From the NCBI GenBank assembly GCA_021907015.1, contig CP091064.1, forward strand, positions 2,542,001-2,606,000: 64,000 nucleotides of DNA, in the 5' to 3' direction. The position numbers were made by a program, and so were the translations under genes. Numbering within the stretch: the stretch's first letter is position 1; the number at the start of each line of letters is the position of its first letter. Below, in pieces: positions 56,007 through 64,000 of this stretch. Below the pieces are notes generated by a model that was given only the letters and a program-made list of their open reading frames with translations, had not been told where the DNA came from and did no database searches. This DNA comes from Pectobacterium sp. PL152 (GTDB lineage Bacteria > Pseudomonadota > Gammaproteobacteria > Enterobacterales > Enterobacteriaceae).

Positions 56007-56516
56007 ATGCCGTCATTTAATCAACACGATCTGAGCCATTTTGTGGGGAAACACCTGGTATATACCTATGATAATGGTTGGAATTATGAGCTGTATGTCA
56101 AAAATGCCAACACGATAGACTACCGTATTCATAGCGGTATCGTGGGTAATCGTTGGGTTAAGGACCAGCAGGTGTATATCGTGCAGGTTGCCCGCGAGGT
56201 GTATAAGATTTCATGGACAGAACCGACGGGAACAGACGTCAGCCTGATTGTTAACATTGCCGATAAGCTCTTTCACGGCACCATCTTCTTCCCGCGGTGG
56301 ATCATCAATAACCCAGAGAAAACGGTGTGCTTCCAGAACGAACATATTGCTGAAATGGAAGCGTATCGTGAAGCGGGCCCCGCGTACCCCACCGAAGTCA
56401 TCGATGAATTCGCTACTATTACGTTCATCCGCGACTGTGGCGAGAACAACAACGAGGTCATCAACTGCCCTGCCAGCGAATTGCCTGCGGATTTCCCAGC
56501 CTGCCTGAAAAAATAA
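56007..56516 (+). CDS. padC: Phenolic acid decarboxylase
   Basis: Non-oxidative decarboxylation of p-coumaric, ferulic and caffeic acids to vinyl phenols, detoxifying plant cell-wall phenolics. The 169 residues match the PadC/Pad family: HFVGKHLVYTYDNGWNYELY, IDYRIHSGIVGNRWVKDQ, SWTEPTGTDVSL and FHGTIFFPRWI, which contain the active-site Tyr, Arg and Glu of the lipocalin-like barrel. AGGGAG lies before the ATG. Fits a plant-associated host. Confidence 0.95.
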   Translation: MPSFNQHDLSHFVGKHLVYTYDNGWNYELYVKNANTIDYRIHSGIVGNRWVKDQQVYIVQVAREVYKISWTEPTGTDVSLIVNIADKLFHGTIFFPRWIINNPEKTVCFQNEHIAEMEAYREAGPAYPTEVIDEFATITFIRDCGENNNEVINCPASELPADFPACLKK

Positions 56517-56571
56517 ACAGCGATAGGCGACACACCACCGTGTCGCCTGATTGGTTATCGCACAAGGCTGA

Positions 56572-57705
56572 TTAATGCTCCGGCCAGAAGGGTTCTCCTA
56601 GCGTCAGCATCAGTCGGTTGGCCCATGAGAAGAAGGCGGCAGACTGCACCACATCGACGATCTCCAGCGTATCTAACCCCTGTTCTTGCAACTGCTTCAG
56701 GTCGTTGGCGTTGACCTGCGCGGGCGTGGCGGAAAGTCGTGCCGAGAAATCGATAATTGCCTGCCAGCGTGGGCTTTGACCGATACCCAAATCACCGCCG
56801 GGAACGACATCCAGCAGTCGCTGCACATCGCTGTCCTGTTTGGAAAGCTGGCTGGCTTTACGCGCGTGTACCGAGGCGCAGTAGATGCAGCCGTTGACCT
56901 TGCTGGTGACGGCAGCGATCAGTTCGCGTTCTTTGCGCGGCAGGCCACCAGCGGTATAGAAAATCCCTTTATCCGTCAGCGTGCGCTGTTCCAGCACCGG
57001 AAGATTGCGGCCTAGCAGACGGAAATAGTCGGAATCGGTGTGGCCGAAGCGCGCCAGAATCGCCTGCTCATCGGCATTGAATTCGGCCAGCGGTTTGGGC
57101 GCGATCCACGGTTCCCAGCCCAGTTCTGCCTGAGTAAACGCCTGCGGCGCGGATTTGCCGCTGTGCGTCTGCGGCTGGGTATGCCATTGACCTGCAACAG
57201 AGGCCTGTGAATGCGGTTGGCCGACGCGATGGTTGGCAATCAGGCGATAGCCGCGCAGTAGCCGACTTTGAAAATTCACAAACGCGATGAGCTGCGACAG
57301 CGTCACGATGTCGTCTACCGACCAGCCCGCCTGCTCCAGCGCGTTGACGTGGGATGCTGAGGCTTGCACAGGCGTTTTCGTCAGGCGTTCTGCATGGTCC
57401 AGCGCCAGCTGTAGCGCGGGTGTCAACGCGGGTTCTGGGAAGTCCGACAGCCGCTCGGCATAAAAACGCTGCAATTGCTCATCCTGCTGCCAGCCGCTGA
57501 TCTTGGTCGCGAACCAGAAGCGCAGCGATAGCGGCAGCGTCGCGTCGTCTGCGGCGTTGGCGTTAAACAGTGCCTCGTAGCTGCCCTGAGTGTGGCGTGT
57601 CGCCGCATCACGGGTTTTTCTGGCTGCCGCGAGGGCGGAGTCCGGGCTAATTTCGGCCAGCGTATCCAGTACGTCAGGGGTGTGTAACGTGTTAGCGTGC
57701 GTCAT
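56572..57705 (-). CDS. Two-domain AhpD/CMD-like peroxidase-related protein (Avi_7170/Avi_7169 type)
   Basis: A 377-residue protein with two alkylhydroperoxidase-like halves. The N-terminal half (about 20-165) is of the CMD type with no catalytic cysteine pair visible; the C-terminal half (about 200-370) carries the AhpD motif NGCIYCASVHARKASQ, in which the two cysteines and histidine form the reductase site. In other enterobacteria these halves occur with a luciferase-like monooxygenase and a peptide-type ABC transporter (TIGR04027-04030 families), as here. Last gene of the operon; its ATG overlaps the monooxygenase stop. Confidence 0.82.
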   Translation of the reverse strand: MTHANTLHTPDVLDTLAEISPDSALAAARKTRDAATRHTQGSYEALFNANAADDATLPLSLRFWFATKISGWQQDEQLQRFYAERLSDFPEPALTPALQLALDHAERLTKTPVQASASHVNALEQAGWSVDDIVTLSQLIAFVNFQSRLLRGYRLIANHRVGQPHSQASVAGQWHTQPQTHSGKSAPQAFTQAELGWEPWIAPKPLAEFNADEQAILARFGHTDSDYFRLLGRNLPVLEQRTLTDKGIFYTAGGLPRKERELIAAVTSKVNGCIYCASVHARKASQLSKQDSDVQRLLDVVPGGDLGIGQSPRWQAIIDFSARLSATPAQVNANDLKQLQEQGLDTLEIVDVVQSAAFFSWANRLMLTLGEPFWPEH

Positions 57706-58736
57706 GCAATCTCCTGCCCGATCGGGCTTTTCTGTTTGACGGCGGGTCTCCAGCCCAACGCGGGAGCCACCTGAGTGGCAATCAGTTCAAGCGAGCGCAG
57801 AATTAGCGCATGCGGCGGATCGATGGAATGCACCTGGAATGTCACATCGGTCGCGCGCTCCAGCGAGCTGTCTGCCCGAAGTGACGCGATGACATCCTGC
57901 GCGGTGCCGACATGGCTATCAAAGGAGGCGATCAGCGCTTCTATCGAGTCGTGAGAGATCGCACGGAACGTGCCGGAACGGGCGGCGGAACGAGTAAGCC
58001 CTTTCTCTGCCAGAGTCAGCGCTAATTGACGATCGTCAGCCACAAAAACGCTGCGTGAGCTGAGAATGCGCGGTGTGACGCCTGCGGGAAGTGCAGCCAG
58101 GTAGGCGTCGATCATCGGGTTTTGCAGGTCAGCCAGCGTGGCGTCCGGGAAATGTTCTGGGCGCGGCTGGGTACGAGAGAGCATCAGGCCATCGCCTGCT
58201 TTACCGGCTCGTTCCGCCCCCTCGATGGAAAACGTAGCCTGCCAGACACGCTTATCCAAATGCGGGGCGGCAGGGTAGAGCTGATTACCGTCTTCGCTTA
58301 GGGCTTCTCCTCGCCATGCGGCGCGCAGTTTCTCCAGATAGCGCCCGAGGATCTGCCCGCGCTGCGCGCTGTCATGACCAAACGCGGCAAATGAGGACGG
58401 CGTGCCGCCGGAACCTACGCCGACTTCCAGTCTGCCGTTGCTGAGTAAATCAAGCACGGCGGTATCTTCCGCCACGCGCAGCGGCTCTTCCATCGGCAGC
58501 GTAATAACGCCAGTACCGAGTTGGATGCGCTGAGTGCGCGCGGCGACCAGCGCCAGAAACACCAGCGGTGAAGGTAGCCCGCCTTCATCAGCGTGAAAGT
58601 GGTGCTGCGCGACCCAGGCGCTGTCGAATCCGAGTTGTTCGGCTTTGACGATCTGTTCCGTCGCCAGCCGATAGCGCTGCTGGGCGGAAGTGTCATCCAG
58701 CAGCCGCGTGAAAAATCCCAGACGTTTCGTTGTCAT
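57702..58736 (-). CDS. FMN-dependent luciferase-like monooxygenase (KPN_01858 family)
   Basis: Flavin-dependent monooxygenase with a TIM-barrel bacterial-luciferase fold, 344 residues. Features: FDSAWVAQHHFHADEGGLPSP near residue 35, LGTGVITLPMEEPLRVAEDT, LLSNGRLEVGVGSGGTPSSF. It starts one base after the stop of the ABC ATPase gene and overlaps the AhpD-like gene by four bases. It may desulfonate or oxidise the compound imported by the transporter; the substrate is unknown. Confidence 0.85.
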   Translation of the reverse strand: MTTKRLGFFTRLLDDTSAQQRYRLATEQIVKAEQLGFDSAWVAQHHFHADEGGLPSPLVFLALVAARTQRIQLGTGVITLPMEEPLRVAEDTAVLDLLSNGRLEVGVGSGGTPSSFAAFGHDSAQRGQILGRYLEKLRAAWRGEALSEDGNQLYPAAPHLDKRVWQATFSIEGAERAGKAGDGLMLSRTQPRPEHFPDATLADLQNPMIDAYLAALPAGVTPRILSSRSVFVADDRQLALTLAEKGLTRSAARSGTFRAISHDSIEALIASFDSHVGTAQDVIASLRADSSLERATDVTFQVHSIDPPHALILRSLELIATQVAPALGWRPAVKQKSPIGQEIA

Positions 58737-58737
58737 T

Positions 58738-60423
58738 CTACTGTCCTTGGTTTAGTGCCACTTTGGTTTCAGAGTGATGCGGGCGGGCAAAAGCCGGGTG
58801 TTGCTGCCCGGGAATGGCCTCGATGAGTTCACGGGTGTAGCGATGTTCGGGATGGGCGAAGATCTGCTCTACCGGGCCGGATTCAAGCTGCTTGCCGTGG
58901 TACAGCACGGAAACGGTGTCGGCGATCTGGCGTACGACCGCCAAATCGTGCGAAATGAACAGGTATGTCAGCCCAAGTGATTCCTGTAATTCAGCCAGCA
59001 AACGTAGAATCTGCGCCTGCACGGTGACATCCAGCGCTGAGACAGCCTCGTCCAGCACCAGTACCTGCGGTTCCAGCACCAGCGCCCGGGCGATAGCGAC
59101 ACGTTGTCGCTGGCCGCCGGACAGCTCACGCGGCTTGCGTGACAGCAACGCGGCGGGCAGGGCGACGCGCTCGAACATCTCATGAATTTTTCGCTCCCGC
59201 TGCGCGGCGGTATGGCGATTAAAATTGCGCAGCGGTTCCTCGACGATGTCGTATAACCGCTGTGAGGGATCGAGTGAACCAAAGGGATTTTGGTAGACCA
59301 GCTGAATTTTCTGCCGGAACTGCCGTAACGCTTCGCCTTTCAGGTGAGTGATATCGGTGCCGTCGATCAGAATGCGCCCGGCGCTGGGGTGATGAAACCC
59401 GAGCAGGCTACGTGCCGTGGTGGTTTTACCCGAGCCGGATTCGCCGACAATGGCGTGCGTTGTGCCGCGTGTCACGCTGAAAGAGACGTCATCCACGGCC
59501 CGAAAATGTTCCCCTTTACGGCCCGATAAGGGGAAGGTCTGTACCAGATTGTCGACCGAGACAATGATGTCGGATGCATGGTTGCGCGGTGGACGCGGCG
59601 TTGGGTTAAGCGACGGCACGTTCGCCAGCAGCGTGCGGGCATAATGGCTTGAGGGCGCGCTGAGCACCTCCAGCGTTGGCCCCTGTTCCTGAATGTAGCC
59701 GTTCTGGAAGACCAGCAGCCGATCGGCACGCTCGGCCGCGACACCCAGGTCGTGTGTGACGAACAGCACCGCCGTCCCATTTTCGCGTCGCAGTTCATCA
59801 AGCAGATCGAGAATACGTTTCTGCACAGTGACGTCCAGCGCGCTGGTGGGCTCATCGGCAATAATCAGCGCGGGTTTTAGCGCGATGGCAATCGCGATCA
59901 GGACGCGCTGTTTCATGCCGCCGGACAGCTCGTGCGGATACTGTTTCGCTCGCAGCTCCGGCTGGTTTAGTCCCACGCGTTCCAGCAACGCCAGCGTTTT
60001 CTGGCGGATAGTCTGGCGAGCTTCCCGCTGATGAATGCGCAGAATCTCGTCCACCTGCTCGCCGATGGTCTGCACCGGATTCAGGGAACTGGTGGGATCC
60101 TGCGGGATCAGGCTGATCTGCGCACCGCGCACGCTGTCCAACCGCTTCTGCGACCAGCCGCTGATATCCACGCCGTTGAGCCGAATGGCACCGCGTGTTA
60201 ACCGTCCGTTTTCGGCCAGCAGACCGATAACCGCCTGTGCGGTGGTGGTTTTCCCTGAGCCGGATTCCCCCACCAGTGCGACGACTTCACCGGGCTGAAT
60301 ATGAAAAGAGACGCCTTCCACGACGGTCTGCTCGCGATCGTCACTGCGGTAGGCAATCGTGACGTTTTCCAGAGCCAGTACGGGCACCGCCGCGCTGGTT
60401 TGTAAGCTGGCTGACAGGCTCAT
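58738..60423 (-). CDS. Peptide-type ABC transporter ATPase, DppD-DppF fusion
   Basis: Two ATP-binding cassettes in one chain of 561 residues. Each has Walker A GESGSGKTT, signature LSGG(M/Q) (HELSGGMKQRVLIAIA; RELSGGQRQRVAIARA) and Walker B (LIIADEPTSALDVT; VLVLDEAVSALDVT). The second half has the QNPFGSLDPSQR Q-loop typical of the oligopeptide subfamily. Start at 60423 (MSLSASLQ) overlaps the permease stop in ATGA; a longer open frame upstream is not part of the protein. Confidence 0.93.
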   Translation of the reverse strand: MSLSASLQTSAAVPVLALENVTIAYRSDDREQTVVEGVSFHIQPGEVVALVGESGSGKTTTAQAVIGLLAENGRLTRGAIRLNGVDISGWSQKRLDSVRGAQISLIPQDPTSSLNPVQTIGEQVDEILRIHQREARQTIRQKTLALLERVGLNQPELRAKQYPHELSGGMKQRVLIAIAIALKPALIIADEPTSALDVTVQKRILDLLDELRRENGTAVLFVTHDLGVAAERADRLLVFQNGYIQEQGPTLEVLSAPSSHYARTLLANVPSLNPTPRPPRNHASDIIVSVDNLVQTFPLSGRKGEHFRAVDDVSFSVTRGTTHAIVGESGSGKTTTARSLLGFHHPSAGRILIDGTDITHLKGEALRQFRQKIQLVYQNPFGSLDPSQRLYDIVEEPLRNFNRHTAAQRERKIHEMFERVALPAALLSRKPRELSGGQRQRVAIARALVLEPQVLVLDEAVSALDVTVQAQILRLLAELQESLGLTYLFISHDLAVVRQIADTVSVLYHGKQLESGPVEQIFAHPEHRYTRELIEAIPGQQHPAFARPHHSETKVALNQGQ

Positions 60424-61280
60424 CGTTCCGTCCTTCTGATCGATTGGCTGATGCGGTTGGCGGACAGCACAACGAGTACGACAACTAAACCGGGGAAGGT
60501 GGTTAACCACCACGCGGTAGCAATGTAGTTGCGGCCTTCGGCGATCAGCAGTCCCCATTCCGGCGTGGGCGGTGGTGCACCGTAGCCGAGGAAACTGAGT
60601 GTGGAGATGGCCAGAATCGCACTGCCGAATTGCAGCGCGGCAAAGGCGAAAACGGTGGTCAGTGAGTTCGGCAGAATATGCCGCCATAACACGCTGAAAA
60701 AGGTGCCGCCGCTGCCATAGGCGGCTTCGACGTAGTCGCTGTGGCGCACGCGCAGCACTTCTGAACGTACCAGCCGGGTGAAACTGGCGACGGAGGTGAC
60801 GCCCACGGCAATCGCGGCGTTAACCGTGCCGAAACCCAACAGAATGATGACGCTCAGCGCCAGCAGCAGGCCGGGAATAGCCAGTAACACATCAATGCTG
60901 CGCATCACGACGCTATCCAGCCAGCCGCCCACCGCGCCCGCCAAGAGACCGAACAGGCTACCGAGCACCAGACCCAGCCCGACGGCGATAACGGCACCGG
61001 AAAGCGAGTGCACCGCGCCATAAACGATGCGCGCATAGAGATCACGTCCCAACTGGTCGGTGCCAAGCCAGTAGTCGGCGTCGGGGGCCAGCCGCTGTGC
61101 GCCCGCGATGCCTTCTGTCGGGCTATAGCCGGTAAACCAGCCGGGGAACAGCGCCCAGAGCGCGACGGTCAGCATCACCAGCCAAGCCAGCAATAGCCCC
61201 GGTTGGAAGGCGTAGCGACGCAGTAGCGGCCGCTTGCGCAGAAGAGGAAAGGTGATTTTTTCCAGCTGTACGGTAGTCAT
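60420..61280 (-). CDS. Peptide-type ABC transporter permease, DppC-like
   Basis: Inner-membrane permease of 286 residues with about six spans. The N-terminal cytoplasmic part and LGTDQLGRDLYARIVYGA are typical of DppC/OppC. The EAA loop is EAAYGSGGTFFSVLWRHILPN. Four-base overlaps at both ends couple it to the DppB-like and ATPase genes. Confidence 0.93.
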   Translation of the reverse strand: MTTVQLEKITFPLLRKRPLLRRYAFQPGLLLAWLVMLTVALWALFPGWFTGYSPTEGIAGAQRLAPDADYWLGTDQLGRDLYARIVYGAVHSLSGAVIAVGLGLVLGSLFGLLAGAVGGWLDSVVMRSIDVLLAIPGLLLALSVIILLGFGTVNAAIAVGVTSVASFTRLVRSEVLRVRHSDYVEAAYGSGGTFFSVLWRHILPNSLTTVFAFAALQFGSAILAISTLSFLGYGAPPPTPEWGLLIAEGRNYIATAWWLTTFPGLVVVLVVLSANRISQSIRRTER

Positions 61281-62221
61281 AGCGTGGCTCCTGGCGTTTT
61301 TTTCAGGCGCGGATCGAGAAGGGGATAGAGCAGGTCGACGGCCAGATTGACGACAACAAAGGCGGCAGCGGAAATCAGTACGATGGCCTGCAATACGCTG
61401 CTGTCCTGATAGTTCACGGCTTCCTGCGTCAACTGGCCGAGTCCGTTACGGCCAAACACGGTTTCAGTAATCAGCGCTCCCGCAATCAGCTCGCCCAACA
61501 GCAGGCCGGCGATGGTCAGCGTGGGCAGCATCGCGTTGCGGGCGATATGTCGCCACAGCACGCCGCTGCGGCTGGCTCCTTTGGCGCGGGCGACGGCAAC
61601 AAACGGCTGGGTTTGCACCTGATCGATGCTGCGCATCAGCACCTGAGCCAGCGGGGCGGAGATCGGCAGAGCCAGCGTGAGAACCGGTAAAATCAGGCCT
61701 TCCCATTCGCCGGGGTTAATCACCGGAATCAGCCCCAGACGGAAAGAGAAAATCTGAATCAGCACGATGCCGAGCCAAAAGGTCGGGACGGAAATAAACA
61801 GCGACGGTAGCGATTGCAGCGTGCTTCGCAGCCACTGAAACGGCGTCAGCGTCGATAAGAACGCCAGAGCAAACGCCAGCAGGCCAGCGGCGATAAAGCC
61901 CAGCACCGCGAGCAGCAGCGTGGGCGGCAGATTCGCGGCAATCAGCTCGGTGACTGGCACGCCCGCCTGAAGAGAGAGGCCGAGATCGCCATGTAATATC
62001 TGAGCTATCGCATGAAAATATTGCGTGAGTACCGGCGTATCGGCACCGTAAGACAAACGCAACTGTGCGATCTGCTCGGCGCTCAGGCCGAGCTCCGGGT
62101 TTTGGAACTTGATCAGTACAGCATCACCTGGCATCGCCTGAAGCAGGATAAAAGACAGGGTAAATGCCGCCCACAAGACGAGCAGTGCCTGACCGATGCG
62201 CAGTGCCAGATATCGGTTCAT
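61277..62221 (-). CDS. Peptide-type ABC transporter permease, DppB-like
   Basis: Inner-membrane permease of 314 residues. It opens MNRYLALRIGQALLVLWAAF, has LRLSYGADTPVLTQYF typical of DppB/OppB, and an EAA-like loop (VARAKGASRSGVLWRHIARN). It follows the binding-protein gene by 27 bases and overlaps the DppC-like gene. Confidence 0.93.
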   Translation of the reverse strand: MNRYLALRIGQALLVLWAAFTLSFILLQAMPGDAVLIKFQNPELGLSAEQIAQLRLSYGADTPVLTQYFHAIAQILHGDLGLSLQAGVPVTELIAANLPPTLLLAVLGFIAAGLLAFALAFLSTLTPFQWLRSTLQSLPSLFISVPTFWLGIVLIQIFSFRLGLIPVINPGEWEGLILPVLTLALPISAPLAQVLMRSIDQVQTQPFVAVARAKGASRSGVLWRHIARNAMLPTLTIAGLLLGELIAGALITETVFGRNGLGQLTQEAVNYQDSSVLQAIVLISAAAFVVVNLAVDLLYPLLDPRLKKTPGATL

Positions 62222-62248
62222 GATGATCGCTTCCCTCTTTCTTCCGCG

Positions 62249-63871
62249 TTACTTATCCAGCCAGGTGTTGTAGAAACTCGGGCGACCGACGGCTTCAAAC
62301 GCGATGCCTTTTGTCGTGGGCGCGCCGGCAAACACCTGTGGTTCTTCAAAAATGGGGATGACGTAGGCCTGATCGATCAGGTAGTTCTGTACTTCCCCGA
62401 CCAGCGCCAGCCGCTTGCTGCGGTCGGTTTCAGCGGCGATGCCATCCAGCAGCGTATTCAGATGCGGATCAACAAAGTCCTTCACCTTGTCGCTGGAGCC
62501 ACCTTTTTGCAGCAGGACGTTACGTACCGTCGGGTAATATTGGCTTTTCAGCACATCCGGGTCGGCGCGGCCTACCATCGCTGGTGCAACGCCGGTTTTC
62601 AGCGGATCGAGGCTATCGACGGTCTTGCTGCCTGCGTCACCCGCCAACACATTCAGCTTCACGCCGACTTTTGCCCACTGCTGGGAAACCAACTGTAAGG
62701 TTTCTTTGTTCTGCGGCTGCGGCAACGATTCATAAGCGGTCAGTTCCAGCGTTTTGCCGTCTTTTTGCCGCAATCCCTGCGAACCGGTTTTCCACCCCGC
62801 TTCATCTAACAGTTTGTTGGCTTGCGCGGGGTCGAAGGTGAGCTTGCTAGAGAGATCGACATAGCCTGCGGCGGTTTTGGCCAGCGGTGACGTGGCCTGT
62901 GGGTAGTTGTCAGAGAACAGCGTATTGATGATCTCTTTGGTGTTGGTGGCGTGCAGCAGCGCTTTACGCACGCGGATATCGGCGACCAGCGGGTTGTCCG
63001 GGCGGAAAACGACGCTGTTATTGACGCCACGCGTAGGCGGGGCATAAAGATTGAAGTTCTGACTTTGCACCCGCTTTTCATCGTAGGCCTGAATCTGACG
63101 AATGAAATCCGCCTGACCGGATACCAACGCACCAATACGCACACTGTCTTCCGGGGTCACCAGATAGGTAATACCGTCCAGATAGGCGCGCCCCTGATGC
63201 TTCGATTTAACCGGCGCCCAGTTGTAATCCTTACGGGCGGTCAGTTTCAGTTCGCGTCCCAATTTCTCGCTGCTGACCACGAACGGGCCGGAGCCAATAA
63301 TGTTTTTGGCATTGCCTAACTGATTGAAATTGCGCTCAAGCGTGCTGAGAGATACCAGACCGGAACCGATCGCTGAGGTGCCTTGCAGAAAGCCTGGAGA
63401 GGGCTTCTTAAAGTAAAACTTCACCGTGAGCGGGTCGATGACTTCACTGCGCAGGTAGTTATTGATGACTTCTGAAACCGGCTGGTTAAGCGCTGTGTTC
63501 CCCAAACCATAGGTATCAAAGTTTTTCGCTACCGCGTTGGCATCCAGCGGAGTGCCATCAGAGAAGCTGATGCCGGGACGAATCTTGAACGTGTATTCGG
63601 TGTTATCCGCGTTGACGGTCCAGGATTCCGCCACCCACGGCTCGATCTCCAGCGTTTCCGGGTTCTGGTACGTCAGTTTGTCGGTAATCTGGTTGAGAAT
63701 GCCACCGTTCGGGTAAAACCCGCCTGCGGGCGTATAGAGGTTGGTGTGTGCCTGCTGTTCCAGATAAATCAGCGTGCTGCCGATTTTCGGTGTGTCGTTC
63801 GCTGCCTGTGCGCTCAGTGCACCGCCCAGAAGGAGCAACGAGGCAAAAATAGTGAGTTTCTGATGAGGATG
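62249..63871 (-). CDS. ABC transporter substrate-binding protein, family 5 (KPN_01854-like)
   Basis: Periplasmic binding protein of the peptide/nickel (SBP_bac_5) family. A signal-like segment (LTIFASLLLLGGALSAQA) is followed by the mature part with IEPWVAESWTVNADNTEYTF and IRPGISFSDGTPLDANAVAKN typical of the family, and RVRKALLHATNTKEI. The start is unresolved: no ATG or good SD is in frame; the frame is open up to 63871, preceded by a TAG. One or two missing bases near 63872-63885 probably hide the real start. First gene of the transporter/monooxygenase operon. Confidence 0.88.
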   Translation of the reverse strand, partial: HPHQKLTIFASLLLLGGALSAQAANDTPKIGSTLIYLEQQAHTNLYTPAGGFYPNGGILNQITDKLTYQNPETLEIEPWVAESWTVNADNTEYTFKIRPGISFSDGTPLDANAVAKNFDTYGLGNTALNQPVSEVINNYLRSEVIDPLTVKFYFKKPSPGFLQGTSAIGSGLVSLSTLERNFNQLGNAKNIIGSGPFVVSSEKLGRELKLTARKDYNWAPVKSKHQGRAYLDGITYLVTPEDSVRIGALVSGQADFIRQIQAYDEKRVQSQNFNLYAPPTRGVNNSVVFRPDNPLVADIRVRKALLHATNTKEIINTLFSDNYPQATSPLAKTAAGYVDLSSKLTFDPAQANKLLDEAGWKTGSQGLRQKDGKTLELTAYESLPQPQNKETLQLVSQQWAKVGVKLNVLAGDAGSKTVDSLDPLKTGVAPAMVGRADPDVLKSQYYPTVRNVLLQKGGSSDKVKDFVDPHLNTLLDGIAAETDRSKRLALVGEVQNYLIDQAYVIPIFEEPQVFAGAPTTKGIAFEAVGRPSFYNTWLDK

Positions 63872-64000
63872 CTAAAAAGTCGCCACGATGGTTGTTCCTA
63901 CAGGTAATGGTTTTTATTAACGTTCTGTTTTATCAGGTGAATGTGCGGATCGGTTGCGTCCTGAAACGGGGAAATACGGCGGGGACGTTAACCGTTCGTT

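Overview
The window is chromosomal DNA of a soft-rot enterobacterium, most probably Pectobacterium or a close relative. Protein sequences track E. coli closely and several E. coli gene neighbourhoods are kept: gmk-rpoZ-spoT-trmH-recG with xanP; yhiN-pitA-uspB-uspA; rsmJ-prlC; rlmJ-gor; and ybeU-djlC next to hscC. Added to this are plant-pathogen accessory genes: a HecB/HecA-type two-partner secretion locus, phenolic acid decarboxylase, and a RhiA-like protein. No search could be run, so the genus is an inference.

Layout. 0-9 kb: xanP (partial), then recG, trmH, spoT, rpoZ and gmk on the minus strand, with ligB divergent. 9-14 kb: eptB, an ERIC repeat that supplies the eptB stop codon, tRNA-Pro(UGG), an Ail/OmpX-type outer membrane protein and a CSS/EAL c-di-GMP phosphodiesterase. 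14-16 kb: a two-gene ATPase/HNH pair resembling the Septu (PtuA/PtuB) defence system. 16-30 kb: housekeeping genes (yhiN, pitA, uspB, uspA, gdhA, a DAO-family oxidoreductase, a periplasmic nucleotidase, rsmJ, prlC), a barstar-like inhibitor and a YghW-like protein. 30-38 kb: hscC, a large DjlC-like J-domain membrane protein, ybeU, rlmJ and gor. 38-50 kb: an AT-rich accessory island holding a Mor-like activator, two internally deleted IS1-family remnants and, between them, a contact-dependent inhibition (CDI) locus. 50-56 kb: RhiA-like protein, siderophore-interacting protein, dsbG and a tripartite HipB-HipS-HipT toxin-antitoxin operon. 55-64 kb: LysR/padC divergent pair and a tightly overlapped operon for a peptide-type ABC transporter with a luciferase-like monooxygenase and an AhpD-like protein.

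The most interesting part is the CDI locus (cdiB-cdiA on the minus strand). Downstream of the full cdiA are three successive copies of a toxin C-terminus plus immunity pair, counting the native one. The copies decay with distance: the second is a mosaic with internal deletions of cdiA sequence, and the third immunity gene has an in-frame stop. All three toxins carry the same ParB/sulfiredoxin-like motif (E-G-N-H-R-x-V-A-A). The HipBST operon with a perfect 17-bp palindrome and the PtuAB-like pair make this a conflict-rich window.

A caution for every reader: about 19 genes and fragments here are broken by single-base shifts. In almost every case I checked, restoring one base in a homopolymer run rebuilds the conserved protein at the normal family length. 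This includes gor, rlmJ, rsmJ, ligB, eptB and hscC. I therefore read these as sequencing/assembly errors rather than pseudogenes and give the corrected gene extents.
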